From Arabidopsis thaliana (taxonomy: Eukaryota > Streptophyta > Magnoliopsida > Brassicales > Brassicaceae), in the NCBI RefSeq assembly GCF_000001735.4, contig NC_003070.9:29373971-29437970 (forward strand): DNA of 64,000 nucleotides. The letters are read 5' to 3'. The notes under the pieces were generated by a model. The model was given only the letters and a program-made list of their open reading frames with translations. It made no database searches and was not told the origin of the DNA. Position 1 is the stretch's first letter, and every line of letters starts with the position of its first letter. The position numbers and the translations under genes are program-made. Positions 25,001 through 36,214 of this stretch are shown here, piece by piece.

Positions 25001-26200
25001 CAATATGATTGGATATATGGCGTGTGGACTTTGTAAAGGGAAAATAATAAATGAAAACGAAGAACAGAATAACGAAGTTGGCTTTGGGTCAGTTTATTAC
25101 TCGTACATGCATTTCAAAGCTAATAAAAAAACGATGTGAATGTCTATTTGTGATTCATTTTCAAAATTGGATACTTAATTGGTATAGGGATATAAGGTTT
25201 TATTGTTAGTGAAAAACTAAAATATTATCTAATTATTCATAGGTTAGAAGTTGCTTTATCGTCTTATTGATCAACTCGATTTTTAATTGATGGTGGAAGA
25301 TGTTGCCAATTGATTTGAAATATCAAAATATAACAATCAAAGAAAATGCTTTATTTATTTATTAATAGGCACATGATCCAAAGGCACATTGGGACTACCG
25401 TTACCATATATACTTGGCTTAGAAGGGAAAAAGAATAAAAGAAGAAGACTTACTATTTTTGGATATTTCTTCACTTAGGGGATTTAGCTCCAATCCAAAC
25501 TCTTTACTAAACAAGGGCCGTTGCTTATTCATGAATTTCAATCGTTGGAACTTGGAATATGAGACTTGTTCAAACAACAGTAAGTGGAAGAATAGGCCCA
25601 TGTACGGTCCTTATTAAAAAATCAATTATACGATTTAGGGTCCACATAAGCCCATGCTTAATCCCCAAGCTAAGCATGAAGAGAGATTAGAACTTATAAT
25701 GACACTGTAAACAAAGTGTTTTTTTTTTTCTTCCAAAAAAGTGAAAAACCTAGTTCCATATCTATATAAACCAACGAAAACATGTAGATCCGTATCAATA
25801 TTAAGTCTTCACGTGAATACCTTTTGTATTTCTATTACCAGATCATTAGCAGTTAACATTTAGTCGTATTTATTATAGACTTGAAACTTAAAAAGTTGTG
25901 ATCAAAAGTCAGAACATTACCGTGTTTAAAAGGAAGATTGGTAAGATTGGTTTGTAGATAAACTTATGAAAATATGGGCCTAAGCCCATAGGTTGTGGAA
26001 AACAGTAATACGACCCAGTTCGGAATCAACGAACCTACTTTGACAATTCTCACGCGCCACCGTCAGCGACCACGTACTGTGATTGGCTTACACTCCCCAC
26101 CGTCAACTTTGATGATTCACATCCCAAATTATTTTTCAGTTACGAATTAGACTCAAAGAAAGAAAAAATCAGATTTTTGTTTTGTTTTTAATCGGGAAAG
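22034..26200. other. 4.2-kb AT-rich intergenic region
   Basis: The left part is the promoter of the TPR gene (minus). The rest is AT-rich with an (AC)n tract near 24337, a poly(T) run of about 22 near 24463-24484, and a GC-richer island at about 23260-23460 carrying a 98-codon minus-strand frame of unknown status. Just upstream of UNE2, 25978-25992 contains GGGCCTAAGCCCA site II motifs. Confidence 0.5.
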
Positions 26201-27844
26201 ATGAAGGCGGAGACGATGACGCTGCTTCTTGTGAATCTAGCCGGAATAATGGAAAGAGCCGATGAATCTCTGCTTCCAGGTGTATACAAAGAGGTCGGTT
26301 TAGCTCTTCATACCGATCCAACCGGACTCGGGTCATTAACGTTGCTACGATCCATGGTTCAAGCCGCTTGCTATCCCTTAGCTGCTTACATGGCCATTAG
26401 ACATAACCGAGCTCACGTTATAGCTCTGGGTGCATTTCTCTGGTCCGCTGCTACTTTCCTTGTCGCTTTCTCTTCCACTTTCTTCCAGGTTTTGTCCTTT
26501 TTTCCACAATTAAGGTTTATGGTTTGGGTTTAGTGAGATACACAAATCTCTTGTGGCATTTCTGATAGAGCAGGTAGCAGTGTCTAGAGCTCTGAATGGA
26601 ATTGGTCTTGCTCTTGTGGCTCCAGCTATTCAGTCTCTCGTTGCTGACTCAACTGATGATGCTAACCGTGGTACTGCTTTTGGATGGTTACAATTAACAG
26701 CAAATATTGGTTCGATTTTAGGCGGGCTTTGCTCTGTTTTAATAGCTCCATTAACCTTTATGGGCATACCTGGTTGGAGAGTTGCTTTCCATATCGTAGG
26801 TGTGATCAGTGTTATTGTTGGTGTGCTAGTTAGAGTTTTCGCCAATGATCCACATTTTGTGAAGGATGGTGTTGATGTTTCGAATCAACCAGGTTCGAGG
26901 AAACCTTTTTGTACAGAGGTGAAGGATTTGGTCCGGGAAGCTGATACTGTCATAAAGATTCGGTCTTTTCAGATCATTGTAGCTCAGGGAGTGACAGGAT
27001 CGTTTCCTTGGTCTGCTCTTTCTTTTGCACCTATGTGGTTGGAACTCATTGGGTTCTCACACGGGAAAACTGCATTCTTGATGGGTCTTTTCGTGGCTGC
27101 ATCTTCTCTTGGTGGCTTGTTTGGAGGCAAAATGGGAGATTTTCTGTCTACTCGTCTTCCCAATTCCGGAAGAATCATTCTCGCGCAGATTAGTTCAGCC
27201 TCAGCGATCCCGCTCGCTGCAATTCTCTTGTTGGTCTTACCAGATGATCCATCTACAGCTGCAATCCATGGTCTGATCTTAGTCCTATTGGGGCTATTTG
27301 TTTCTTGGAATGCTCCTGCTACCAACAAGTAAAGTTTCTCTCTTTACTATGCCTAAAGACTTTATATCTCTCTATCGTTTAACTGTTTTTGCTGACCTGG
27401 TGAAACAAACGCAGCCCAATCTTCGCAGAGATCGTTCCAGAGAAATCAAGAACAAGCGTCTACGCACTGGACAAATCGTTTGAGTCTATCTTGTCATCGT
27501 TTGCACCTCCTATAGTTGGAATCCTGGCACAACATGTTTATGGATACAAGCCAATCCCTGAAGGGTCATCGAGGTCAACAGAGATAGCCACAGATAGAGA
27601 GAATGCAGCATCTCTGGCAAAAGCTCTTTATACATCTATAGGACTCCCAATGGCGGCTTGCTGCTTCATATACTCCTTTCTTTACCGTTCCTATCCTCTA
27701 GACAGAGATCGTGCTCGGATGGAAGCTTTTATAGATTCTGAGATGCGTGAACTTCTTCCAGAAAGTTCCAATCGAGACATTGAGTTTTCACAAGAAGAAG
27801 ACCCCTTTGCAAACCATGTTAACCCCAATTTACAAGCTAGATAA
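26201..27844 (+). CDS. UNE2: Major facilitator superfamily transporter UNE2 (At1g78130)
   Basis: Exons 26201-26488, 26574-27328 and 27415-27844 encode 490 aa. The protein is strongly hydrophobic, with about 10-12 membrane helices. It carries MFS features: a basic/acidic loop after helix 2 (AIRHNRAHVIALGAFLWS) and, in the second half, a loop GGKMGDFLSTRLPNSGRI resembling the conserved G-x-x-x-D-R/K loop-2/3 motif. The C-terminus (~440-490) is hydrophilic and acidic. The substrate is unknown. The name comes from the 'unfertilized embryo sac' mutant collection. It ends tail to tail with the methyltransferase gene, with 122 bp between stop codons, so the 3' UTRs probably overlap. The ATG was chosen because it opens the hydrophobic frame after a leader without in-frame starts. 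Confidence 0.93.
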
Positions 27845-27966
27845 TAGGAACATTTGCAAAAAGCTTTACAAATTAGGTATACTGTATGGAACTCAAGTTG
27901 TTATAATGTTTATAACTTTATACCAATTTTTTACAGAAAAGTATATATACTTTAAAGAGGGTGAGC

Positions 27967-29908
27967 TTAGCTGGGTTTTGTTGCAGATAGCATTATAAAT
28001 GGCCCGTTTCTAACACGAGTGAAGTTAACGAGACCACAGGCTTTGCAGATATCTTCAAGCTCACGTTCATTTAGGAAAATGTGAGAACCTGAATATCTCA
28101 TTATTTCCTACAATATTATGAATGACCAGAATGCATAATCAGCCATAGACCACCTCAGGGAGCAAAAGAGAAGAAAATGCAAGACATGAATGAAAGTTTT
28201 AAGGCTTAGAAGTAACTTATACACACACCTGACGAAGATTCTTCAAGAAGGGGATAAAACTGAATGGACCGTCATAGATAAATGTGGTGGCCACAAATAC
28301 TCCTCCAGGTCTAAGAACACGGCTTATCTCAGCAACCTAGAAGATCCAAGGGAAAATAAACACAATGTATCATTGTATGTGTTGTTTTTGTAAAATGTTG
28401 AATTAGGAGAAAAGCTTTACGGCTGAGGATGGTGAAGGCCAGCAATGCAGAGCAGCACCAGCATGGACAGCGTCAACTGAACCCGAAAGGAAAGGGAGTC
28501 TAGCAATGTCAGCTCGGACTAGAACAAGTTTCCTGGAAACGAGACAGCAGGAGTAAAAATAACACATCTGGTAACCCAAGATCTAAAGACAATAAAGAAA
28601 GCAAAAGGTGAAAGTACAAACTCTTTGTTGGGAAAGTTTTCTTCTTTATTTAAGAGTTCATAGCATTGTCGCAGCATATTCTCTGAGTAATCTAGAGCAA
28701 TAACCAGAGAAAATAGATCACTTCTAGTGAATAACCTCGAGAACATCCCACTTCCACAACTAGCATCAATGATATTGCCTCCCAAAACAGGCTTCAGATA
28801 GGCCTTAGCCATTTCAAACTGTGGAATGCAACTTTATCAGTGTTCTTAAATTTTTGGTTCATGTATTGCTAATCAATGTAAGCTTCATTATGTTAAGTGA
28901 AATATACTAAATGGGACAAACAATCAGAAATTTGACGCATTTCCTGAAAGATAATTGCCGCCAAAGAAGAGGCCTTTGAATATTGAGATAGGTTTTTTTT
29001 GTCTCACCTCTTTCTCTGGTCCTGGAAAACCTCCCCATATGAAATTCTGACGCCAACCCCTCTCATAGAGAAACGAGACCAGTGGAGTCCTATAAAAAAA
29101 CAATTCCAAAAAAATCTCAGTTTCCACATAGAAGACAGGACATTGACAAAGAATCCAATGAAGCATATCATCTACCTAAATAACTCAGTGGAAAGAGGCA
29201 TCGGTTCACTGTATCTCTTGCTTCCACTAGCAACAGCCAAATCAAGATGCGTCTCATTACCCGAGTAACTCCTTTTACATGTATTGCATTGTACTTGAAT
29301 ACCAGAGGCAGCAGATTCTCTGTAAAATACAAAACTTCGATAACTTGCCTCTCAAGAAAATTGGAACATTCACTTATTCTCTCAATCCAATTTCTGAACA
29401 AACGATAAAAATTAGTGAAAAGTAAAACTCACATTAATCCATTAGGTTGACTAATCCATGCTAAGGAGTTATAACAGATGGGACAAGCTAGAATCTTCTT
29501 CTCTCCTCTGTTCTTATCCTTCTTCTCGATAACAAAATCCACCTGCACACCAATCAAATTGAATCATCTGATATTCGAGATCATCAAGCAAAATCAAATT
29601 CACAACAAAGTAGTATCAAATACACGTAAAACTCAAACAAAAAACTAATTATGATTTCTTTCGGGAATATCATGATAACATATACAAGTAGAATCTGTTC
29701 CTACAAAAAGTTGGAGAAGAACTAAGGCACGTACATTCGAATTCGAATTTGTCTCAACGGAGACGGAGGCTGAAGAGGCGTGAGCTGATCTGGAAACGAA
29801 AACAACCCGTCTTTGAGCGGCGTACTTGACGGAATGCAACCGCGACAAGGAAAAGCAAGTAGGGAGCAACGCCGTTGAGAATCGACCGGAAACAACCGTC
29901 ATCGGCAT
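27967..29908 (-). CDS. Plastid SAM-dependent methyltransferase, UbiE-like (At1g78140)
   Basis: Eight minus-strand exons (29908-29735, 29542-29433, 29319-29176, 29089-29008, 28818-28622, 28532-28421, 28336-28229, 28107-27967) give 355 aa. Residues 1-55 look like a chloroplast transit peptide: no acidic residues early, rich in Ser, Arg, Ala and Val. A zinc-ribbon-like pair CPIC...CNTC follows (~75-110). The Rossmann methyltransferase core starts near residue 190 with motif I IIDASCGSGMFSRLF, then LDYSENML (binding of the SAM ribose by acidic Asp), ARLPFLSGSVDAVHAGAALHCWPSP (motif post-I/II) and RVLRPGG. From the literature the protein occurs in plastoglobules and is called UbiE-related; the methyl acceptor is unknown. 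The promoter to the right (30070-30130) carries GGCCCA/TGGGCC motifs. Confidence 0.93.
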
Positions 29909-31025
29909 TTTTCAGGCTCGCCTCCGTGGCAGCCTATTGAGCACGAAGCTTTATTAAAGGCAAAGAAAGAAATCACACAAAATGCGTGGAAACAAGTTTT
30001 AAAATGGTAAAACTTAACAATTTTGGAATTTGTGAAAGAGAAGCCTTTATTATGGTCTTTGATGGATCCTCAAATAAAGGCCCAAACATTGTTCAATATA
30101 ATTGGTTTGGGTCTAGGTTTTGGGCCTAGTGGTTTCTTCATTTTCTTGTCAACAACAACATAAAGCTTCGAATTAAACGTTTTGGGCTTAGTAGATTACA
30201 TGTTTTTTAATCTAGATTAACTAATTAATCAAATTACTGTGTATATTCCTGTCTAACCACAATTTATTTGGACGCATGTTCTTTTAAGGATCCGTGTAAA
30301 AAACTGCATATCTCCGTGACAATTTGAATTTACTAATTTAGTTTTCGTTACGAAGAATCAGGATTAAAGATTGCGGAAAATAATTAAGTTTAGTTATGAA
30401 GGCCTAATTGAGAGGATAAAATCACGGCTTTTGAAATAATTACACTTTTAATCAAATTACATGTTGTATGCTAAATGGCTAATAAAAGGTTGGCATCACG
30501 TGATCACACTGCTTAAATAAAACGTTGGTAAAAGTCTTTATTAGTTTTGATGGCTTCACATGGTCTTGTGTCAGAAAAAAAAAGAGAAGAATATGATTGA
30601 CCATAATTCTATCTAATGCGCTTCAATTATTATTTTTTCCCTAATAACAACTTTTTTTACATTCTAAAATATTAATCCCAATTCCTTACAAGAAGAAAAG
30701 TATTCGAATATTCCCGTTAAACGCCAACAAATTATACTACTAATCACAACAATTTTCTGATTAGAAAATCTGATTTTGAATTTAATGATCATGACCACTT
30801 GTTAAATCACACGTGGCAGCGTAGAGAAGAAGCTTCCAGATCAAAATGAGATTTACGAACAAAGTAAAGGGTAATAGAGTCAATTAACACAATCGATTAA
30901 TCTTAAACCAAGTGGGAAGAAGAAGCTGAAAAGAGAGAGACTAATCTTCTTCTTCTTCTTCCTCTCTGTATTTTTCTCATTCTCTTCGATTTGTTTGCTT
31001 GCTAGTGACTAGTGAGTGAGAGAGT
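29909..31025. other. Divergent promoter region
   Basis: Lies between the methyltransferase gene (minus) and the DUF4057 gene (plus). Site II motifs occur at about 30078-30084 (GGCCCA) and 30119-30127 (TGGGCCT). The right edge is a CTTCTT-rich leader (30945-30995). No other gene was seen. Confidence 0.5.
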
Positions 31026-32371
31026 ATGGAGAGAAGTACTCCGGTGAGAAAGCCACACACATCGACCGCAGATCTACTTACTTGGTCGGAAGTTCCACCG
31101 CCGGATTCTCCTTCCTCCGCTTCTCGCTCCGCCGTTCGTTCCCACCAGGTACTTGCACCGTTTCGAAATTCATGAAATTTCACTTTGATTTTGATCAATC
31201 TGGTAATAGTATTTGTTTCAATTTTGGTTTAATGTGTTTGTAGCCATCGGATGGGATTAGCAAAGTGGTGTTTGGTGGTCAAGTCACCGATGAAGAAGTT
31301 GAGAGCTTGAACCGCAGGTTAAACTTACTTCCTTATCACTATTTCATTTCCAATTCGATTTCTTTGAAAATTAGTTTCCAATTTTGTCCATATATCTGAA
31401 AGTTGAAAACTTTTTGTGAATTGAATTCATACTCTGTTTATGCCATCAAAAGTTAGATCATAGAGAGTAATCTTCAAGTGTGACTTGTATTTAAGGATTC
31501 TTGATGATGCATTTGACAGCTTCATGAGATTGGTTATTTATACTAATGTCAAAACTTGTGAAAATGTTTATGATGTCATTAGGAAGCCTTGCTCAGAACA
31601 TAAAATGAAGGAGATAACTGGCAGTGGGATCTTTTCTCGTAACGAAAAAGATGATGCGTCAGAGCCATTACCAGTTTATCAGGTACCAGTTTGTGTAGAG
31701 AGTGAGACTTGTTCCGTTATGTTATTAGTCATATTACTGAAACTCTTGATTATCTTTCAGCAAGCAGTTAATGGTATAAGCCAGATATCATTTGGTGAAG
31801 AGGAAAATCTATCTCCTAAAAAGCCGGCTACTGTACCTGAAGTGGCGAAACAGCGAGAGCTCAGTGGGACTATGGAGAATGAATCAGCTAATAAGCTACA
31901 GAAGCAGCTCTCTGATGCTAAATACAAAGAGATCAGTGGACAGAACATCTTTGCACCACCGCCTGAGATCAAACCTCGATCTGGAACTAATCGTGCATTG
32001 GCTCTTAAGGACAATTTCAACCTCGGAGCTGAATCTCAAGTAAGACTTTTCCAATGTGTTTCTTGATATCTCTTAGCAATCATTGTTATATATAGTCTAA
32101 TCAGAGAAACGCTATTCTGCAGACTGCTGAAGAAGACTCATCTGTGAAGACAGCAAAGAAGATTTATGACAAGAAATTCGCAGAACTTTCAGGAAACGAC
32201 ATATTCAAGGGAGATGCGGCGTCATCTAATGTTGAAAAGCATCTGAGTCAAGCGAAGCTAAAGGAGATAGGAGGAAACAACATATTTGCAGATGGGAAAG
32301 TAGAAGCAAGAGACTATTTAGGCGGTGTCCGTAAACCACCAGGTGGAGAGACAAGCATCGCACTTGTTTAA
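31026..32371 (+). CDS. DUF4057 family protein (At1g78150)
   Basis: Exons 31026-31148, 31244-31317, 31583-31682, 31761-32039 and 32123-32371 give 274 aa. The N-terminus MERSTPVRKPHTSTADLLTW is the invariant signature of a plant DUF4057 family, some members of which are annotated as HN1/Jupiter-like. The rest is hydrophilic and probably disordered, with four copies of a short motif K-E-[IL]-x-G-x-x-I-F: KEITGSGIF (~75), KEISGQNIF (~155), AELSGNDIF (~210) and KEIGGNNIF (~240). Such a repeat suggests a short linear docking motif. No enzyme motif is present, so the 'N-lysine methyltransferase' label sometimes attached to this locus is not supported by what I can see. Confidence 0.9.
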
Positions 32372-33929
32372 AATCATCTTTTTCGGTAACAACTTAACTC
32401 TTTTATAAACCGCGGTTGTTCGGTGTGTGTTCTTGTGGTTTCCCATACACTTCAGCTCAAAGTGTGATTTGTATTTTGCGGTTTCGTGGTTGTTATTTTT
32501 ATTGAGTTGGTTTTTAAGCCGTTAGGGCTTTCTAATGTAAGTTCGAGCTTAAACTGTTGGGAGATTATAAGCATTACTACGGGACAGAGGATGTTGCTTG
32601 TTTCAGAAGTTATTGTTTTTCTTTTCCGGGTCTTCTGAAACCGGAAAACCAAACTTGTTTCAGCAGTTTGTACCACAAAAGTTATGAGTATGTCTTAGTA
32701 TTGATATTGCAATGTGCAGTAAGCATGTATTGATGTACACTATAGCAAACGCTCACACTTAGATGAGAAGTAAACTTCAATTGATTTTGCGACTACGTAA
32801 GCTATATCGTTGAGAGAAGAGAAGAAAAAAGGAGTTTGTTGGGAAATTTAGAGAAGAGTTTGATGCATTTGCCACTATGAAAAAGGAAGATGATTTAGGT
32901 CTAAAAATAGAAAAGAGTAGTAGTTTCCAAGTAGGAAAATAGAAAAGTGAGATAGATGTGATGGAGACCTCTTCGGCTCTTCGCTAACTTCCATAATTGT
33001 AGGAAAACCAAGTCACTGTACGTGACATCGCTATTGCTTTTATGTTATTTTCTGGTTTATTTTCACTTTTTAAGATGTTACACCACACCATAAAATAAAA
33101 CTAGAAATATTTTTGTACAATTCTATTTATACTTTTTTTACATCTACCACTAAATAAGAAATATAAAACATTTTTCTGCCTAGAACACACAAAAAAAAAA
33201 TTTATAAAAAATGATAACTATCTTTTTGATATTGAAATTTACAATTAAATTTAGAATGCTTTTAAATCGTTCTTTATTTAGGAGTAGTACATCTAACGAC
33301 TAACGTTTTATGTGGAAATATTAATTAATTGCTTTAACTGAGGAAAAGTTTTTTGAAAAAATCTAATTTAAGAAAGTTTTACTCATTCAAAACTTAAAGA
33401 TAATTAATAAAGATTTAGTCTTATACTAAAAGGGTTGATTCAGTCTTACATATCAAAATCAGTAAAAAATAGAAAACGATTATAGAAAATCAAGCAGAAA
33501 TGTGTGTCATCTTAATTATTTCTTTGAAAATTAATCATTTACTTAAAAGCCAAAACCGTTAGAGAAAAAATAGAAGATCAAGTAGAAAATCATATCTAAG
33601 ATTTCCAATTTAAAATATAAACGAGAGAATCTACAATCCTTCATTCTATCTCTCTCTCTCTATCTCTCTAGAGTAACCACTGTGTGGATATTTTGCAGCC
33701 TTTCACTGTTATTTTAATGGCGTAAACGACGAAACGATTATACGTTTTCTTCTTTATAAGGTAAACACACACAAACAAATCTAGCTAACGTTATTGTTTT
33801 CTTCTTCTTCTGTACATATTTTTAGATGTAAGATCTTTTGATTACGGTTTGAGATATATCATCTATGTGAAAGAAATAATTCGTTGGGTTAGTGTTGTTG
33901 TTACAGAGAGATTTATAACAATAATGAAG
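32372..33929. other. Spacer and APUM7 promoter/leader
   Basis: 3' UTR of the DUF4057 gene, AT-rich spacer, a (CT)n tract at about 33643-33673, then the APUM7 5' region. No gene was seen. Confidence 0.5.
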
Positions 33930-36214
33930 ATGGATGAGTTTCGTGAAGCTTCTTCGGTCTCTTCGTCTCCTTCGACTCCACTACGAACACCCTTACATTC
34001 TCCAAACCTCTTTAATGGAGATTTCTCCGTTAGCAACAGATTCTCTTTCAAGTCTTCATCAGACTATTCTTTATCAAGTTCCTTCTCTAATGGACTCTGT
34101 TCTCCTGAAGATAGTTCTTCTCCGTTTTCTTCTCCTCCGTTTAACGGGATCATTCCTAAGCACAATCACACTTCATCATCACCTGTCTCTTTTGATTCAT
34201 TGTTTTTCAAGGATCATGAAAAGAGTCATGTTAATGGTACTGATGATTTAGGTTTGTGTGAAGATCTCTATCGTATGAATATCAAGGAGGATGTTGAAGA
34301 AGATCAAATACGTTACGCACGAACCGAGACTCTTAAAGATCCTCTTCCTAAGTCTGATCACACTGACTTCACTCCAGATCCACTCTACAACTTTTCACCT
34401 AAACACTATGAACCTAGCAATGGTGGATTTGTCTCTGGAGGCTTTCCATATGGATTCTTTCGTCCACCAAAGGAGTCTAGTATTAACCAGTCATGTGCCT
34501 CGTGGTCTGGATTCGATCAAAGCAAAAATGACGACAAGAGAAACATGTTTGGGAACAATCCTCAACAATTTGGATGGCCTAGCTACTCAAGCAGTAATAG
34601 TGGTACTAGTCCTTACAACAATGGTCAGGAGATTTTCGAAAATCGAGGCGGAATGAGAGAGTACTCAGCTTACTCGCCCCCACATCAACCCGAAGTTTCT
34701 TATAAGCATCAAAATTACAGAACAACAACATCAGACATATTACCATTGTTCTGCCAACGAACTCAAGTCCCTATGGTTTCAAAATGCTCTGAGCCATTTA
34801 GCTCTGATGAGAGTTTCTTCATGAATGGTAAAAGCATTGATCATCAGAGAAGCAATACTCGAGCATTGATGTCTAATAATGGAAATCCTACGGAGATATG
34901 TCATCCAAGTCTGCCTAACATGTGTGACATTCAAGGATATGTTTACTTAATGGCTAAAGATCAACACGGATGTCGATTCTTGCAGAGGATTTTCGATGAA
35001 GGAACTTCTGTTGACGCGATGATTATATTCAATGAAGTTATTGCTCATGTTGTTGAGCTTATGATGGATCCTTTTGGGAATTACCTGATGCAGAAACTCT
35101 TAGATGTTTGTACTGAAGAACAGAGGACACAGATCGTGCTCGTGGCAACTGAGGAGCCTGGTCAACTTATCCGGATATCTCTCAATGCATACGGGTAAAA
35201 TATTACATTCTAAGATATCATTTTGGTATCTTATGCTTATTAAACATTTTTTGTTTATCTTTGTTTTGTAGTACTCGAGTTGTCCAAAGATTAGTGGAAA
35301 CAATCAGAAGCGGAAAACAGATTTCTCTGGTGAAATTGGCTTTGAGACCCGGTTTTCTTGATTTGATCAAAGATTTAAATGGAAACCATGTGATTCAACG
35401 TTGCTTGCAATGCCTTAGCACTGAAGATAACAAGGTCAAATAACTAAAGTCACTTCCTTTTAACTCTCTCAATCATCAGATTATATTATAGCTAAATCTT
35501 GTTCTGTTTTTTCAACAGTTTATCTTTGACGCGGCGACAAAGTTCTGCACTGAAATCGCAACACATCGACATGGATGTTGTGTGCTACAAAAATGCATTG
35601 CTTATTCAATGAGACAACAACGAGAGAAACTGATCGCTGAGATCTCTAGAAACAGTCTCCTTCTTGCTCAAGACCCCTTTGGGTAAATTTATCAAACAAA
35701 ACAAACATTTATACGGAAGAACCTAATAACAAACTTTTTTTGGATGATCAATATTTTGCAGGAACTACGCAGTCCAATTTGTTATAGAACTAAGGATTCC
35801 TTCTGCGGTGGCGATGATGCTGGCTCAATTAAAAGGGCATTACGTTCAGCTTTCGATGCAGAAATTCAGTAGCCACATGGTGGAACGATGTCTCATGCAT
35901 TGTCCAGAGAGTCGTCCACAAATCGTGCGTGAGCTCGTCTCTGTTCCTCACTTTGATCAGCTTCTTCAAGACCCTTACGCAAATTTCGTCATCCAAGCCG
36001 CTCTTGCTGCCACAAAGGTACTAACTTTACTTTACGTACAAGTTATATGAATTACATTCCAATCCAGTTTTCGGTTCGGTTATATATCGGTTTATGAAAT
36101 TTGTGACAGGGTCCACTTCATGCTTCACTAGTGGAAGTCATAAGGCCACATTCGATTCTACGTAATAATCCTTATTGCAAGAGGATTTTCTCGAGGAATC
36201 TATTGAAGAAGTGA
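33930..36214 (+). CDS. APUM7: Pumilio-family RNA-binding protein APUM7 (At1g78160)
   Basis: Exons 33930-35194, 35272-35434, 35519-35682, 35762-36017 and 36110-36214 encode 650 aa. An alternative ATG two codons earlier (33924) would give 652. Residues 1-330 are Ser/Asn/Pro-rich and disordered. From ~335 eight PUF repeats are visible by their core helices: QHGCRFLQ, PFGNYLMQ, AYGTRVVQ, LNGNHVIQ, RHGCCVLQ, PFGNYAVQ, KFSSHMVE and PYANFVIQ. PUF proteins bind UGUA-containing 3' UTRs and repress or destabilise mRNAs in the cytoplasm. Repeats 8 to 5 carry N-Q, S-E, N-Q and C-Q, which read U-G-U-A in the established code. The 3' UTR contains the hairpin-forming palindrome at 36462-36476 and AATAAA at 36489. 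Confidence 0.94.
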
